A stretch of 40,543 nt of DNA, taken from NCBI GenBank assembly GCA_964634605.1, contig CAZWLJ010000031.1, positions 1 through 40,543 of the forward strand. Reading direction: 5' to 3'. Source of the stretch: UPXZ01 sp964634605. Its GTDB lineage: Bacteria > Bacteroidota > Bacteroidia > Bacteroidales > Paludibacteraceae. The notes below the pieces were generated by a model. That model was not told where the DNA came from. It saw nothing but the letters and a program-made list of their open reading frames with translations, and did not search any database. Positions within the stretch are counted from its first letter, which is position 1; the number at the start of each line of letters is the position of its first letter. A program made the position numbers and the translations under genes. Shown here one piece after another: positions 1 to 6,491 of this stretch.

Positions 1-20
1 ATAGCCGCCGTTTTTAACGA

Positions 21-55
21 AAGTCCTTTACAAGAAATTGTAAGGGACTTTTTTT
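21..55 (+). terminator. Rho-independent terminator of a gene upstream of the window
   Basis: An 11-bp stem (21-31 with 40-50, one T-G wobble) closes an 8-nt loop and runs into a T tract at 49-55. The orientation fits a plus-strand gene that ends before this window. The esterase that follows therefore probably has its own promoter; a TACCTTTA sequence near 89-96 is one base off the Bacteroidetes -7 element. Confidence 0.8.
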
Positions 56-118
56 ATTATGAAAACATACATCCTGATGATTTTATATTTACCTTTACAA
101 TCACATTAAAGCATTTAA

Positions 119-1072
119 ATGATGAATGTATCAAATAATTATTTCAGAAAATTTCTGATTGTGCTTTTAGCCTTATTGTTTCCTGTAATAATGTTTTCAG
201 CAGAAATAACTAAGAGAACTGAAATGTTTTCAATCAGAAAAAACAGAGAATTAAAGATGGATATTTATCGTGCTCAAAATTCTGATATTCAGCCTTGTCT
301 GATATATGTGTTCGGGGGTGGATTTAAAGAAGGAGCACGGGATCAGATTTACTTTCTGGATTATTTGAATTATTTTGCAAATTGCGGATTTACTATTATT
401 TCCATCGATTACAGATTGGGGATGAAATCAGTTAATGCAAAAGGATTGAGGTTTGTAAAGGCATTGCAGGAGGCAATTGGTACTGCTATGGAAGATATTT
501 ATACAGCTACGGATTTTATAATTCAGAACGCTTCAGAACTTCAGATAGATACTGCCAGAATTATATTGAGTGGTTCGAGTGCAGGAGCAATTTCTGTATT
601 GCATGCAGATTTTGTACATTGTAACAACTCCAAAGGAGATACCATTCTTTCCGATAATTTCAACTATGCCGGTGTCATTTCATTTGCCGGTGCTGTATTA
701 AGTAATAAAGGTGTTCCGGTTTATCATAAAAATCCAGCTCCGACATTATTTTTCCATGGAATGGATGATAAACTGGTAACATATAATAAAATCCGGTTAT
801 TTAATCTGGGTTTTTTTGGCTCAAAATCAATTGCATCTCAGTTTCGGAAAAAACATTACCCTTATCAGTTTTATAGTATGGAAAATAGCGGGCATGAAGT
901 TGCCGTGTATCCAATGGAAGAATGCAGAGAACAAATTCTATACTTCATACAAAACCTGGTTTTCGAAAAGAAACAATGGATTCAGGATGTTTATTTTAAA
1001 GATATTAATAGAAAACCAACATTTAAAACGAGTGCAGGGGATTTTTATAAATCAAAGAAATCACCTGAATAA
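119..1072 (+). CDS. Secreted alpha/beta-hydrolase (carboxylesterase-like)
   Basis: The product is 317 aa with an N-terminal hydrophobic signal (residues about 11-28), so it is probably exported to the periplasm or beyond. An oxyanion-hole motif FGGGF lies at 65-69, in the place of the HGGG of carboxylesterase/BD-FAE-type hydrolases. The nucleophile elbow GSSAG is at 152-156 (Ser154). HGMDD at 213-217 supplies the likely catalytic Asp and His259 (NSGHE) completes the triad. The substrate cannot be told; related enzymes are carbohydrate-ester or lipid esterases. Two consecutive ATGs (119 and 122) are equally good starts. The gene lies alone between two terminators, so it is probably monocistronic. 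By eye it is more AT-rich than the housekeeping genes beside it. Family certain, substrate unknown. Confidence 0.85.
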   Translation: MMNVSNNYFRKFLIVLLALLFPVIMFSAEITKRTEMFSIRKNRELKMDIYRAQNSDIQPCLIYVFGGGFKEGARDQIYFLDYLNYFANCGFTIISIDYRLGMKSVNAKGLRFVKALQEAIGTAMEDIYTATDFIIQNASELQIDTARIILSGSSAGAISVLHADFVHCNNSKGDTILSDNFNYAGVISFAGAVLSNKGVPVYHKNPAPTLFFHGMDDKLVTYNKIRLFNLGFFGSKSIASQFRKKHYPYQFYSMENSGHEVAVYPMEECREQILYFIQNLVFEKKQWIQDVYFKDINRKPTFKTSAGDFYKSKKSPE

Positions 1073-1100
1073 AAAAAACCATCTTTCGATGGTTTTTTTT
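1071..1100. terminator. Bidirectional terminator between esterase and fabH
   Basis: A perfect 13-bp inverted repeat (1071-1083 with 1088-1100) has a 4-nt TTTC loop. Each arm is an A or T run followed by CCATC/GATGG. Because one arm is an A run and the other a T run, it can terminate both the plus-strand esterase and the convergent minus-strand fabH, which stops at 1123. Confidence 0.85.
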
Positions 1101-1122
1101 ATATTACGTGGAAAACGTACTG

Positions 1123-2112
1123 TTAATAACCCCATTTAAGGTGAACTGCCCCCCAGATAAATCCGGCTCCAAATGCAGTGAGAATTATATTATCTCCTTT
1201 TTGGAATTGATCCTCCCATTCCCAGAGGCACAGTGGAATACTTGCTGAAGAGGTGTTACCGTATTTCTGGATATTGATACAAACTTTCTCGTAAGGCACA
1301 CCTGTGCGGTTAACTACCGCATCTATAATTCGAAGGTTCGCCTGATGAGGGATTAGCCAGTTGATATTATCGGCAGTCAGGCCGTTCTTATTCATTAATT
1401 CAGCCGAAACCTCAGTCATACAAGTGACAGCATTTTTATAAACATGTGTACCTTCCTGATATACAAAGTGTTCTCGCGTTTCAACTGTTTCGTGGCTTGC
1501 CGGTTTTACTGAACCGCCTGCTTTCATGTGCAGGTGTTTGTAACCGGAGTTGTCATTTCGAATGATAGAATCTACGAATCCGGTATTTTTTGTAGTGGCT
1601 TCAATCAGAACACAACCGGCACCGTCTCCAAACAGAGCGCAGGTAGAACGATCTGTATAATCAACCATAAATGACATCTTTTCAGCCGAAACTACCAGGA
1701 TTTTCTTGTATCTTCCGGATTCAATATAGCTTGCTGCTGAAGTGAGCGCTACCAGAAAACCGGAGCAAGCTGCTTCGATATCATAACAATAAGCTTTTTT
1801 GATATCTGTCTTGGCTGCTATGATGGATGCAGTAGAAGGAAATATGTGGTCGGGGGTAGATGTGGTGCAAATTACCATTTCTATCTCTTCGGGATTGATG
1901 TCTTTTTTTAAAAATAAATCCTGAACAGCCTTGATTCCCAGGTATGAAGCACCCTGATTTTTCCCTTTAAGAATTCGCCTTTCTTTTATTCCGACACGGG
2001 TGGTAATCCACTCATCGTTCGTATCCACCAATCGGCTTAATTCCTCATTTGTGAGCTTGTAATCGGGCACATAACCGCCTACGCCTGTAATTACGGCATG
2101 TTTTTGCGACAT
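1123..2112 (-). CDS. fabH: 3-oxoacyl-[acyl-carrier-protein] synthase III (FabH)
   Basis: FabH starts type II fatty-acid synthesis by condensing an acyl-CoA primer with malonyl-ACP in the cytoplasm. The 329-aa product is full length. The thiolase-fold triad is visible: Cys116 in EAACSGF, His256 in PHQAN and Asn286 in KYGNTSSAS. An arginine in WITTRVGIKERR (around 39-46) fits the CoA/ACP-binding region. It is the last gene of a minus-strand run DUF177-rpmF-fabH, a conserved link between ribosome and lipid synthesis genes. The plsX gene that sits between rpmF and fabH in many other phyla is absent here, and a hairpin occupies the 77-bp gap instead. A strong bidirectional terminator follows the gene. 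Confidence 0.96.
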   Translation of the reverse strand: MSQKHAVITGVGGYVPDYKLTNEELSRLVDTNDEWITTRVGIKERRILKGKNQGASYLGIKAVQDLFLKKDINPEEIEMVICTTSTPDHIFPSTASIIAAKTDIKKAYCYDIEAACSGFLVALTSAASYIESGRYKKILVVSAEKMSFMVDYTDRSTCALFGDGAGCVLIEATTKNTGFVDSIIRNDNSGYKHLHMKAGGSVKPASHETVETREHFVYQEGTHVYKNAVTCMTEVSAELMNKNGLTADNINWLIPHQANLRIIDAVVNRTGVPYEKVCINIQKYGNTSSASIPLCLWEWEDQFQKGDNIILTAFGAGFIWGAVHLKWGY

Positions 2113-2137
2113 GTATGTTGGTTTTTTAAAAATAAGA

Positions 2138-2174
2138 AATCAAGTAAACCTAATATTTTTATGTTTACTTGATT
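2138..2174 (-). repeat. Hairpin between rpmF and fabH
   Basis: A perfect 12-bp inverted repeat (2138-2149 with 2163-2174) surrounds a 13-nt AT-rich loop. Read on the minus strand it lies directly downstream of rpmF and is followed by a broken T-rich stretch, not a clean U tract. It could be a leaky terminator or attenuator that lowers fabH expression relative to rpmF, or an RNA-processing site. The function is inferred from position only. Confidence 0.6.
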
Positions 2175-2189
2175 CAGATGTGCGTTTGA

Positions 2190-2375
2190 TTATTCAGCTA
2201 CTGATTTTTCGATAGCCAGCTTACCTCTGTAGTAACCACATTCAGGACATACAGTATGGTAAATGTGACTTGCACCACAGTTAGAACAAATAGCCAGTGT
2301 GGGTAATACAGCTTTATCATGTGTCCGTCTTTTGGCGGTTCTTTGCTTTGAGTGTTTTCGTTTAGGATGTGCCAT
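2190..2375 (-). CDS. rpmF: 50S ribosomal protein L32
   Basis: This is a 61-aa L32 of normal length, with the basic N-terminus MAHPKRKHSKQRTAKRR and a zinc ribbon made by Cys30, Cys33, Cys43 and Cys46 (CSNC and CPEC). It is the zinc-dependent (C+) form of L32. It follows the DUF177 gene by 18 bp and is certainly cotranscribed with it, as in most bacteria. Confidence 0.97.
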   Translation of the reverse strand: MAHPKRKHSKQRTAKRRTHDKAVLPTLAICSNCGASHIYHTVCPECGYYRGKLAIEKSVAE

Positions 2376-2393
2376 GTTAGTATTCTTTTATTT

Positions 2394-2969
2394 TTAATTG
2401 TTATCTATTATATTTTGAAGTCCGTCCCATCTCGGGTCTGTTGCAGTTTCTTCTACTGAAATATCGTCGTCATCATCAAAAACAATATCCTCAACGTCGT
2501 CATCATCGGCATTTTTTTGTCTTGTGATGTGCTTTTTAAGCTTGGTTACCATTGTTTTGTTACACTCGCCGGGAGCATGAACGTGCTTAATCGGTATATT
2601 CAGTACTATGAATTCGTACAGAAACCAGGCTATGTTTATGCCTCCATCTGACTCCGGAACGATTACAATATCTCCATCTTCAGAAAAACTTTCACCAAAT
2701 TTTACCTGAAGTTTTTCCTTGTACTGAATAGGCTGATTCATGTCATCCAGGCACCTGTTGCAGGGAATCTGAATAATACCGTCCAGATTGAATGAAAGTT
2801 CAAAGAGGTTTGTTTTTTTAACAACAACAACTCTTGCTTTCACATTTCCGCGCTGAACTTCCGGGCTGTCAATCTTCCTGAAGTATTGATCGTCCAGATT
2901 GAATTCAAATTGCTGGCTTTCTGCCTTCAATCCTTTCAAAGGAATGTTATATTCGTCATATTTAGGCAT
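2394..2969 (-). CDS. yceD: DUF177 / YceD family protein, probable large-subunit rRNA accumulation factor
   Basis: The product is 191 aa. The DUF177 signature IPCNRCL (Cys70, Cys73) is present, as is the DPRWDGL motif near the C-terminus. An unusually acidic stretch of Asp/Glu runs before that motif. Family members (YceD, plant DUF177A) are needed for 23S rRNA accumulation, and the gene is nearly always paired with rpmF, as here (18-bp gap). The ATG at 2967-2969 is preceded on the minus strand by a TACCTTTG -7 element at 2992-2999, which fits a leader of under 20 nt. Assignment by motif and neighbour is strong; the molecular function is from the family. Confidence 0.9.
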   Translation of the reverse strand: MPKYDEYNIPLKGLKAESQQFEFNLDDQYFRKIDSPEVQRGNVKARVVVVKKTNLFELSFNLDGIIQIPCNRCLDDMNQPIQYKEKLQVKFGESFSEDGDIVIVPESDGGINIAWFLYEFIVLNIPIKHVHAPGECNKTMVTKLKKHITRQKNADDDDVEDIVFDDDDDISVEETATDPRWDGLQNIIDNN

Positions 2970-2991
2970 AGTGAATCATGTAAAAACCGTG

Positions 2992-2999
2992 CAAAGGTA
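2992..2999 (-). promoter_or_regulatory. Bacteroidetes -7 element for yceD-rpmF-fabH
   Basis: The minus strand reads TACCTTTG, a full match to TAnnTTTG, about 22 bases before the yceD ATG. The -33 region (3019-3022) reads TTTT instead of TTTG, so only the -7 half is convincing. The same octamer occurs before era. Confidence 0.55.
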
Positions 3000-3141
3000 C
3001 AAAATTTCGCTTGATTATAAAAGTTTTAATACAAAATAATTCGATAGATAACGCAATTGAATGTTTGTTCATTTTACCGGCTTGTACATCCGGAATAATC
3101 TGTTTAAGAAGTGCGATCTTAAGTAGCTGTAGAATAAATAG

Positions 3142-4296
3142 TTATGATGGTATTATAATCCGAAAGACTGTACCTACACCCACTTCCGATTGCCTGACAA
3201 AAATTTTACCTTTATGGTATTCCTCGATGATTCTTTTTGCCAGCGAAAGTCCCAATCCCCATCCGCGTTCTTTTGTGGTGAATCCGGGAGTGAAAATTGC
3301 CTTATACATGTTACGTTCCATCCCTTTTCCGGTGTCTTTCACATCAATAATTATTTCTTTGGGGTTGTTTCTTTTAACTAAAATATCAATTTTTCCGCTT
3401 CCATTCATGGCATCAATCGCGTTTTTGCATAGATTTTCAATAACCCATTCGAAAAGCGGCACATTTAACGGGATAGTCATCAGTTCATTTTCAGGGTAGT
3501 TGAGGGTGATATTCACTTTGCTTGAACTTCTGTTTTTCATATATCCCACGGTATTGTTCAGAGCTTCTGCCAGGTTTGTTGGTTTGAGATCAGGTTTTGA
3601 ACCTATTTTCGAAAAACGTTCGGCAATAATGCTCAGCCGTTTCACGTCTTTTTCCATATCATTTATCAGCTTGTCATCTTCATGTCTGAGTTTGAGCAAT
3701 TCGGTCCAGGCCAGAAGGGAAGATATGGGAGTTCCGAGCTGGTGTGCGGTTTCTTTGGAGAGTCCAACCCAGACCTGATTTTGCTCTGCTTTTTTGGTAC
3801 TTGAGAATGCCAGAATCACGATTATAAAGAAAACAATGATAATGCCGAACTGCACGTAAGGAAATATGTACAACTGTTTCAACAGCGAAGATTCATCGTA
3901 ATAAATGTACTGTTTGGTGTTAGCATCAAGTTTTACGACAATGGGTGGACGAACTTCTTTTAATTTTGAAATCTTTTTCCTGAAAAATATTTCTTCATTG
4001 CTTTTAGGAGTTTTGATATTCCTGTGCTGAATCATATGGTCGTTGTCGTCGGTCATAATAACGGGAATTGTTGTATTTCCTTCGATAATAGCCAGCAGAA
4101 AATTCATATCGGTCGTTTCGTCGGCAATAATCAACTGGCGTGTAGCTTCAGCCCAGACCTCAATCTTTTTTGTTTCCTCAACCGATAATTTTTCAGCCAG
4201 GCGATTTGTAAATATCGTTGATGCTATGACAATAATCATTGCGACAGCGATAAAGACAAATTTAAGTATCTGATTCGTTTGATAAATCTTGTTCAT
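3142..4296 (-). CDS. Membrane sensor histidine kinase
   Basis: The product is 384 aa with two membrane segments (about 11-30 and 147-165) that bracket a periplasmic sensor region of about 115 residues. There is no obvious HAMP domain. The cytoplasmic part has the H box KETAHQLGTP (His185), the N box ENLCKNAIDAM (287-297), G1 DTGKGM (321-326) and G2 GWGLGLSLA (345-353), so it is catalytically complete. No response regulator is adjacent, making it an orphan kinase. It lies upstream of yceD with a gap of about 170 bp that holds the yceD promoter, so it need not be cotranscribed with it. A -7 element (4333-4340) and a 15-bp palindrome (4310-4324) precede its start. Signal and target are unknown. 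Confidence 0.92.
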   Translation of the reverse strand: MNKIYQTNQILKFVFIAVAMIIVIASTIFTNRLAEKLSVEETKKIEVWAEATRQLIIADETTDMNFLLAIIEGNTTIPVIMTDDNDHMIQHRNIKTPKSNEEIFFRKKISKLKEVRPPIVVKLDANTKQYIYYDESSLLKQLYIFPYVQFGIIIVFFIIVILAFSSTKKAEQNQVWVGLSKETAHQLGTPISSLLAWTELLKLRHEDDKLINDMEKDVKRLSIIAERFSKIGSKPDLKPTNLAEALNNTVGYMKNRSSSKVNITLNYPENELMTIPLNVPLFEWVIENLCKNAIDAMNGSGKIDILVKRNNPKEIIIDVKDTGKGMERNMYKAIFTPGFTTKERGWGLGLSLAKRIIEEYHKGKIFVRQSEVGVGTVFRIIIPS

Positions 4297-4309
4297 TGAA
4301 ACATGTTAT

Positions 4310-4324
4310 TAATACTGAGTATTA
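4310..4324. repeat. 15-bp palindrome in the histidine kinase leader
   Basis: TAATACT-G-AGTATTA is a perfect odd palindrome. On the minus strand it falls between the TATTTTTG -7 element (4333-4340) and the kinase ATG, close to the expected transcription start. It could be an operator or a 5'-end stem-loop. No function is shown. Confidence 0.5.
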
Positions 4325-4332
4325 TTTAACGG

Positions 4333-4340
4333 CAAAAATA
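4333..4340 (-). promoter_or_regulatory. Candidate -7 element for the histidine kinase gene
   Basis: The minus strand reads TATTTTTG, matching TAnnTTTG, about 37 bases before the kinase ATG. No TTTG is found at the expected -33 distance, only an A/T run. Confidence 0.4.
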
Positions 4341-4406
4341 ACGAAAATTGTCTGAAGTTAAAAAATATCTTATGTTTCTGATATTTTTATCCTGCCGGAT
4401 TAAAGT

Positions 4407-4436
4407 ATTGTATTTAAGTGAAAATATGTACCTTTG
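4407..4436 (+). promoter_or_regulatory. Bacteroidetes promoter for era
   Basis: ATTG at 4407-4410 and TACCTTTG at 4429-4436 are separated by 18 bp, close to the Bacteroidetes primary-sigma pattern (TTTG, about 19 bp, TAnnTTTG). Transcription would begin around 4440-4443, which nearly coincides with the first ATG of era (4443). The mRNA would be leaderless from that ATG or have a leader of about 10 nt from the ATG at 4452. Confidence 0.6.
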
Positions 4437-4442
4437 TAAAAA

Positions 4443-5333
4443 ATGCTAACTATGCACAAGTCAGGTTTTGTAAATATTGTTGGAAATCCCAATGTCGGAA
4501 AATCAACGTTAATGAACGCTTTGGTGGGTGAGCGAATCTCGATTATTACATCCAAGGCTCAGACCACCCGCCACCGTATTCTGGGTATTGTAAACGGAGA
4601 AGATTTTCAGATAGTATATTCAGATACTCCCGGAGTCCTCAAACCCAACTACCGCCTTCAGGAATCCATGCTCAGTTTCTCAAATTCAGCGCTGACCGAT
4701 GCAGATGTATTGCTTTACGTCACGGATGTTTTTGATAATCATGAAAAAAACAAGGATTTCGTGAGGAAAGTGAGTGAGAATTCTGCACCTGTTTTTCTGA
4801 TTATCAACAAGATAGACCTCACAGACCAGCCGAAACTGGAAATTCTGGTCGAAAAATGGAAATCGGTGTTACCAAAAGCAGAAATATTCCCGATATCAGC
4901 CACAGAGAAATTTAATATCGAGCCACTCTTCAACCGGATTCTGTCGCTTTTGCCCGAATCTCCACCTTTCTTTGATAAAGATCAGCTTACGGATAAGCCT
5001 GCACGGTTTTTTGTAACGGAAATTATCAGGGAAAAAATCCTGCTGAATTATGATAAGGAAATACCCTATTCGGTGGAAGTGGAAGTGGAGGAATTCAGGG
5101 AAGAAGAAAATCTGATTCGCATTAATGCCGTCATTTATGTGGAGAGAGATTCTCAGAAGGGAATAATTATAGGTAAGGGAGGAAAATCACTGAAACAAGT
5201 AGGCATGGAATCCCGAAAAGATATCGAGGCTTTTTTCGAAAAGAAAGTATTCCTTGAATTGTATGTGAAAGTTGAAAAAGACTGGCGAAATAAGGCAATC
5301 AAACTGAAGGGATTCGGTTACAAACCCGAATAG
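4443..5333 (+). CDS. era: GTPase Era
   Basis: Era binds the 3' end of 16S rRNA and assists 30S maturation. All G motifs are seen: GNPNVGKST (14-22), the TSKAQTTRHR switch I block (36-45), DTPG (61-64), NKID (122-125) and SATE (152-155). The C-terminal KH domain has GIIIGKGGKSLKQVG (240-254). The length of 296 aa is normal. Two starts are possible: ATG 4443 (used here) and ATG 4452, which gives MHKSGFVN and leaves the usual short N-terminus before the P-loop; the later one is biologically the more likely. In many Bacteroidetes era continues the DUF177-rpmF-fabH run and is followed by der. Here it is divergent from that run, with a kinase between, and der is not in the window. Confidence 0.96.
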   Translation: MLTMHKSGFVNIVGNPNVGKSTLMNALVGERISIITSKAQTTRHRILGIVNGEDFQIVYSDTPGVLKPNYRLQESMLSFSNSALTDADVLLYVTDVFDNHEKNKDFVRKVSENSAPVFLIINKIDLTDQPKLEILVEKWKSVLPKAEIFPISATEKFNIEPLFNRILSLLPESPPFFDKDQLTDKPARFFVTEIIREKILLNYDKEIPYSVEVEVEEFREEENLIRINAVIYVERDSQKGIIIGKGGKSLKQVGMESRKDIEAFFEKKVFLELYVKVEKDWRNKAIKLKGFGYKPE

Positions 5334-5478
5334 CTGATTTACTGAAGAATTCTCACCTCCTGCAGGCAGAATGGAGAAAACTAATCTGCAAGTTTCTGAA
5401 ATTATGGCAAACTTTTTGATGAAAAGGTATGTTATAATTATATTCAAACGTATTACTAACTAATTAATTTTTACAATT

Positions 5479-5721
5479 ATGAAAAATACTGGAGGAATTT
5501 TAGCCGCACTTTTAGGCGGTGCAGTAGTTGGAGCAGCATTAGGTATCTTATTAGCTCCGGATAAAGGCTCTGAAACGAGGGCAAAAATTGTTGATGAATT
5601 TGATACTACAAAGGAAAAAGTGGTTGAAGCCCTGAAAAAAAGAGGTATCAACCTGAGTAAGACCGATCTGGAAGACCTTGTTGACGATATTAAATCAGAA
5701 GTACAGGACGTAACTGCATAG
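5479..5721 (+). CDS. YtxH-domain small membrane protein
   Basis: The product is 80 aa. Residues 5-26 form a glycine- and alanine-rich membrane helix (GGAVVGAALGILLAPDKG), the YtxH signature, followed by a charged amphipathic tail. YtxH proteins are general-stress proteins in several phyla; the exact role is unknown. It is the first gene of a tight three-gene cassette (6 bp to the next gene) that ends in a terminator at 6420. No good TAnnTTTG element is seen in the 145-bp gap after era, so either a different sigma factor or read-through from era may drive it. Confidence 0.8.
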   Translation: MKNTGGILAALLGGAVVGAALGILLAPDKGSETRAKIVDEFDTTKEKVVEALKKRGINLSKTDLEDLVDDIKSEVQDVTA

Positions 5722-5727
5722 TGAAAA

Positions 5728-6126
5728 ATGACTGCTAAAACAGACAACACAAGCAACGGTTTTCAACAACTTTTTGCCGATGTAAAAGAGTATGTGAAGC
5801 TGCAATCCGATTATTTGCAGGTAGGGTTGGTTGAAAAACTGACAAAATTACTTTCAAAACTGATTTTTGCAACTCTATCGTTTGTGTTCGTCATAAGTAT
5901 GTTGTTTTTCCTGCTTTTTGCAGTGGCTTATGCACTGGAGCCTGTTATTGGATTAGTAGCCAGTTTTGCACTGATCGGAGGATTTTTCTTAATATTGCTT
6001 CTGATTGTAATAGCATTTCGTAAGCAACTCATTGTCAATACGATACTTAAAATAATGGTTGATGTATTCTATGAAAACGGAAACGAAAGGAAACCCGAAG
6101 ATGAAGGCAATGCAACAACTTTATGA
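5728..6126 (+). CDS. Phage-holin-superfamily / DUF1469-like membrane protein
   Basis: The product is 132 aa with a charged N-terminus (1-43), two membrane helices (about 44-67 and 72-96) and a cytoplasmic tail. This two-helix layout, and its place right after a YtxH gene, match the chromosomal 'phage holin family' (Actinobacteriophage_holin_1/DUF1469, YqjE-like) proteins, which are stress-associated membrane proteins and not lysis genes. There is no endolysin or phage gene nearby, so a prophage origin is unlikely. It overlaps or abuts the next gene. Confidence 0.75.
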   Translation: MTAKTDNTSNGFQQLFADVKEYVKLQSDYLQVGLVEKLTKLLSKLIFATLSFVFVISMLFFLLFAVAYALEPVIGLVASFALIGGFFLILLLIVIAFRKQLIVNTILKIMVDVFYENGNERKPEDEGNATTL

Positions 6127-6397
6127 AAAAAAGGATCTGACTTTCGAAGATTTATCCGTCATCAGAAAGCAACTCAGACAAAGAATTGATTCGCAGCAGG
6201 AACATATCATGGTTTCTGCCAGGCGTTTGATTCCATTCAGTGGGGGTTCTTCAGGTATTTCGTTGAAAAACAAGGGTATCTCTCCGCTTTCATTGATTAC
6301 GACTCCCATCCGGAAGGGAAAGGCGATATCGCTGGTCGAAGGAATGGTAATCGGTTATAAACTGGTAAGAAGTATCCGGAGGATCATCCGGAAGTGA
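6101..6397 (+). CDS. Small basic hypothetical protein of the YtxH/holin-like cassette
   Basis: The product is unrecognised at family level. Possible starts are the ATGs at 6059, 6062, 6071, 6101 and 6110, all overlapping the 3' end of the preceding gene (stop 6124-6126). The ATG at 6101 is chosen because it gives a short, translationally coupled overlap and begins just before the recognisable charged helix (LYEKKDLTFEDLSVIRKQLRQR). The C-terminal half is basic and amphipathic, ending in RSIRRIIRK, suggesting membrane-surface association. By analogy with the YqjD-YqjE-YqjK operon of enterobacteria, the three proteins may form one stress-response membrane unit. This is inference from gene order. 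Confidence 0.65.
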   Translation: MKAMQQLYEKKDLTFEDLSVIRKQLRQRIDSQQEHIMVSARRLIPFSGGSSGISLKNKGISPLSLITTPIRKGKAISLVEGMVIGYKLVRSIRRIIRK

Positions 6398-6419
6398 TTA
6401 AGGTCAGGTGAAATTATAT

Positions 6420-6453
6420 AAAAAGGTCAGTGAATGCACTAACCTTTTTTTTT
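6420..6453 (+). terminator. Rho-independent terminator of the YtxH/holin-like cassette
   Basis: The stem pairs 6420-6432 with 6437-6449, with one internal mismatch, a 4-nt AATG loop and a long T run. The A-rich left arm makes it plausible as a terminator also for the convergent M6 protease gene, which stops at 6492. Confidence 0.8.
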
Positions 6454-6491
6454 GATTTGAAGCAGAAACAGGAATCATTCAGGATTTCTTC

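Noticed and set aside
3011..3499. 162-aa open frame on the plus strand opposite the histidine kinase gene
   Set aside because: It is antisense to the conserved ATPase domain of the kinase and has no recognisable domain; a shadow frame.
5728..6126. Holin-like protein as sign of a prophage
   Set aside because: No endolysin, capsid, tail, integrase or other phage gene is nearby, and linkage to YtxH fits a chromosomal stress cassette.
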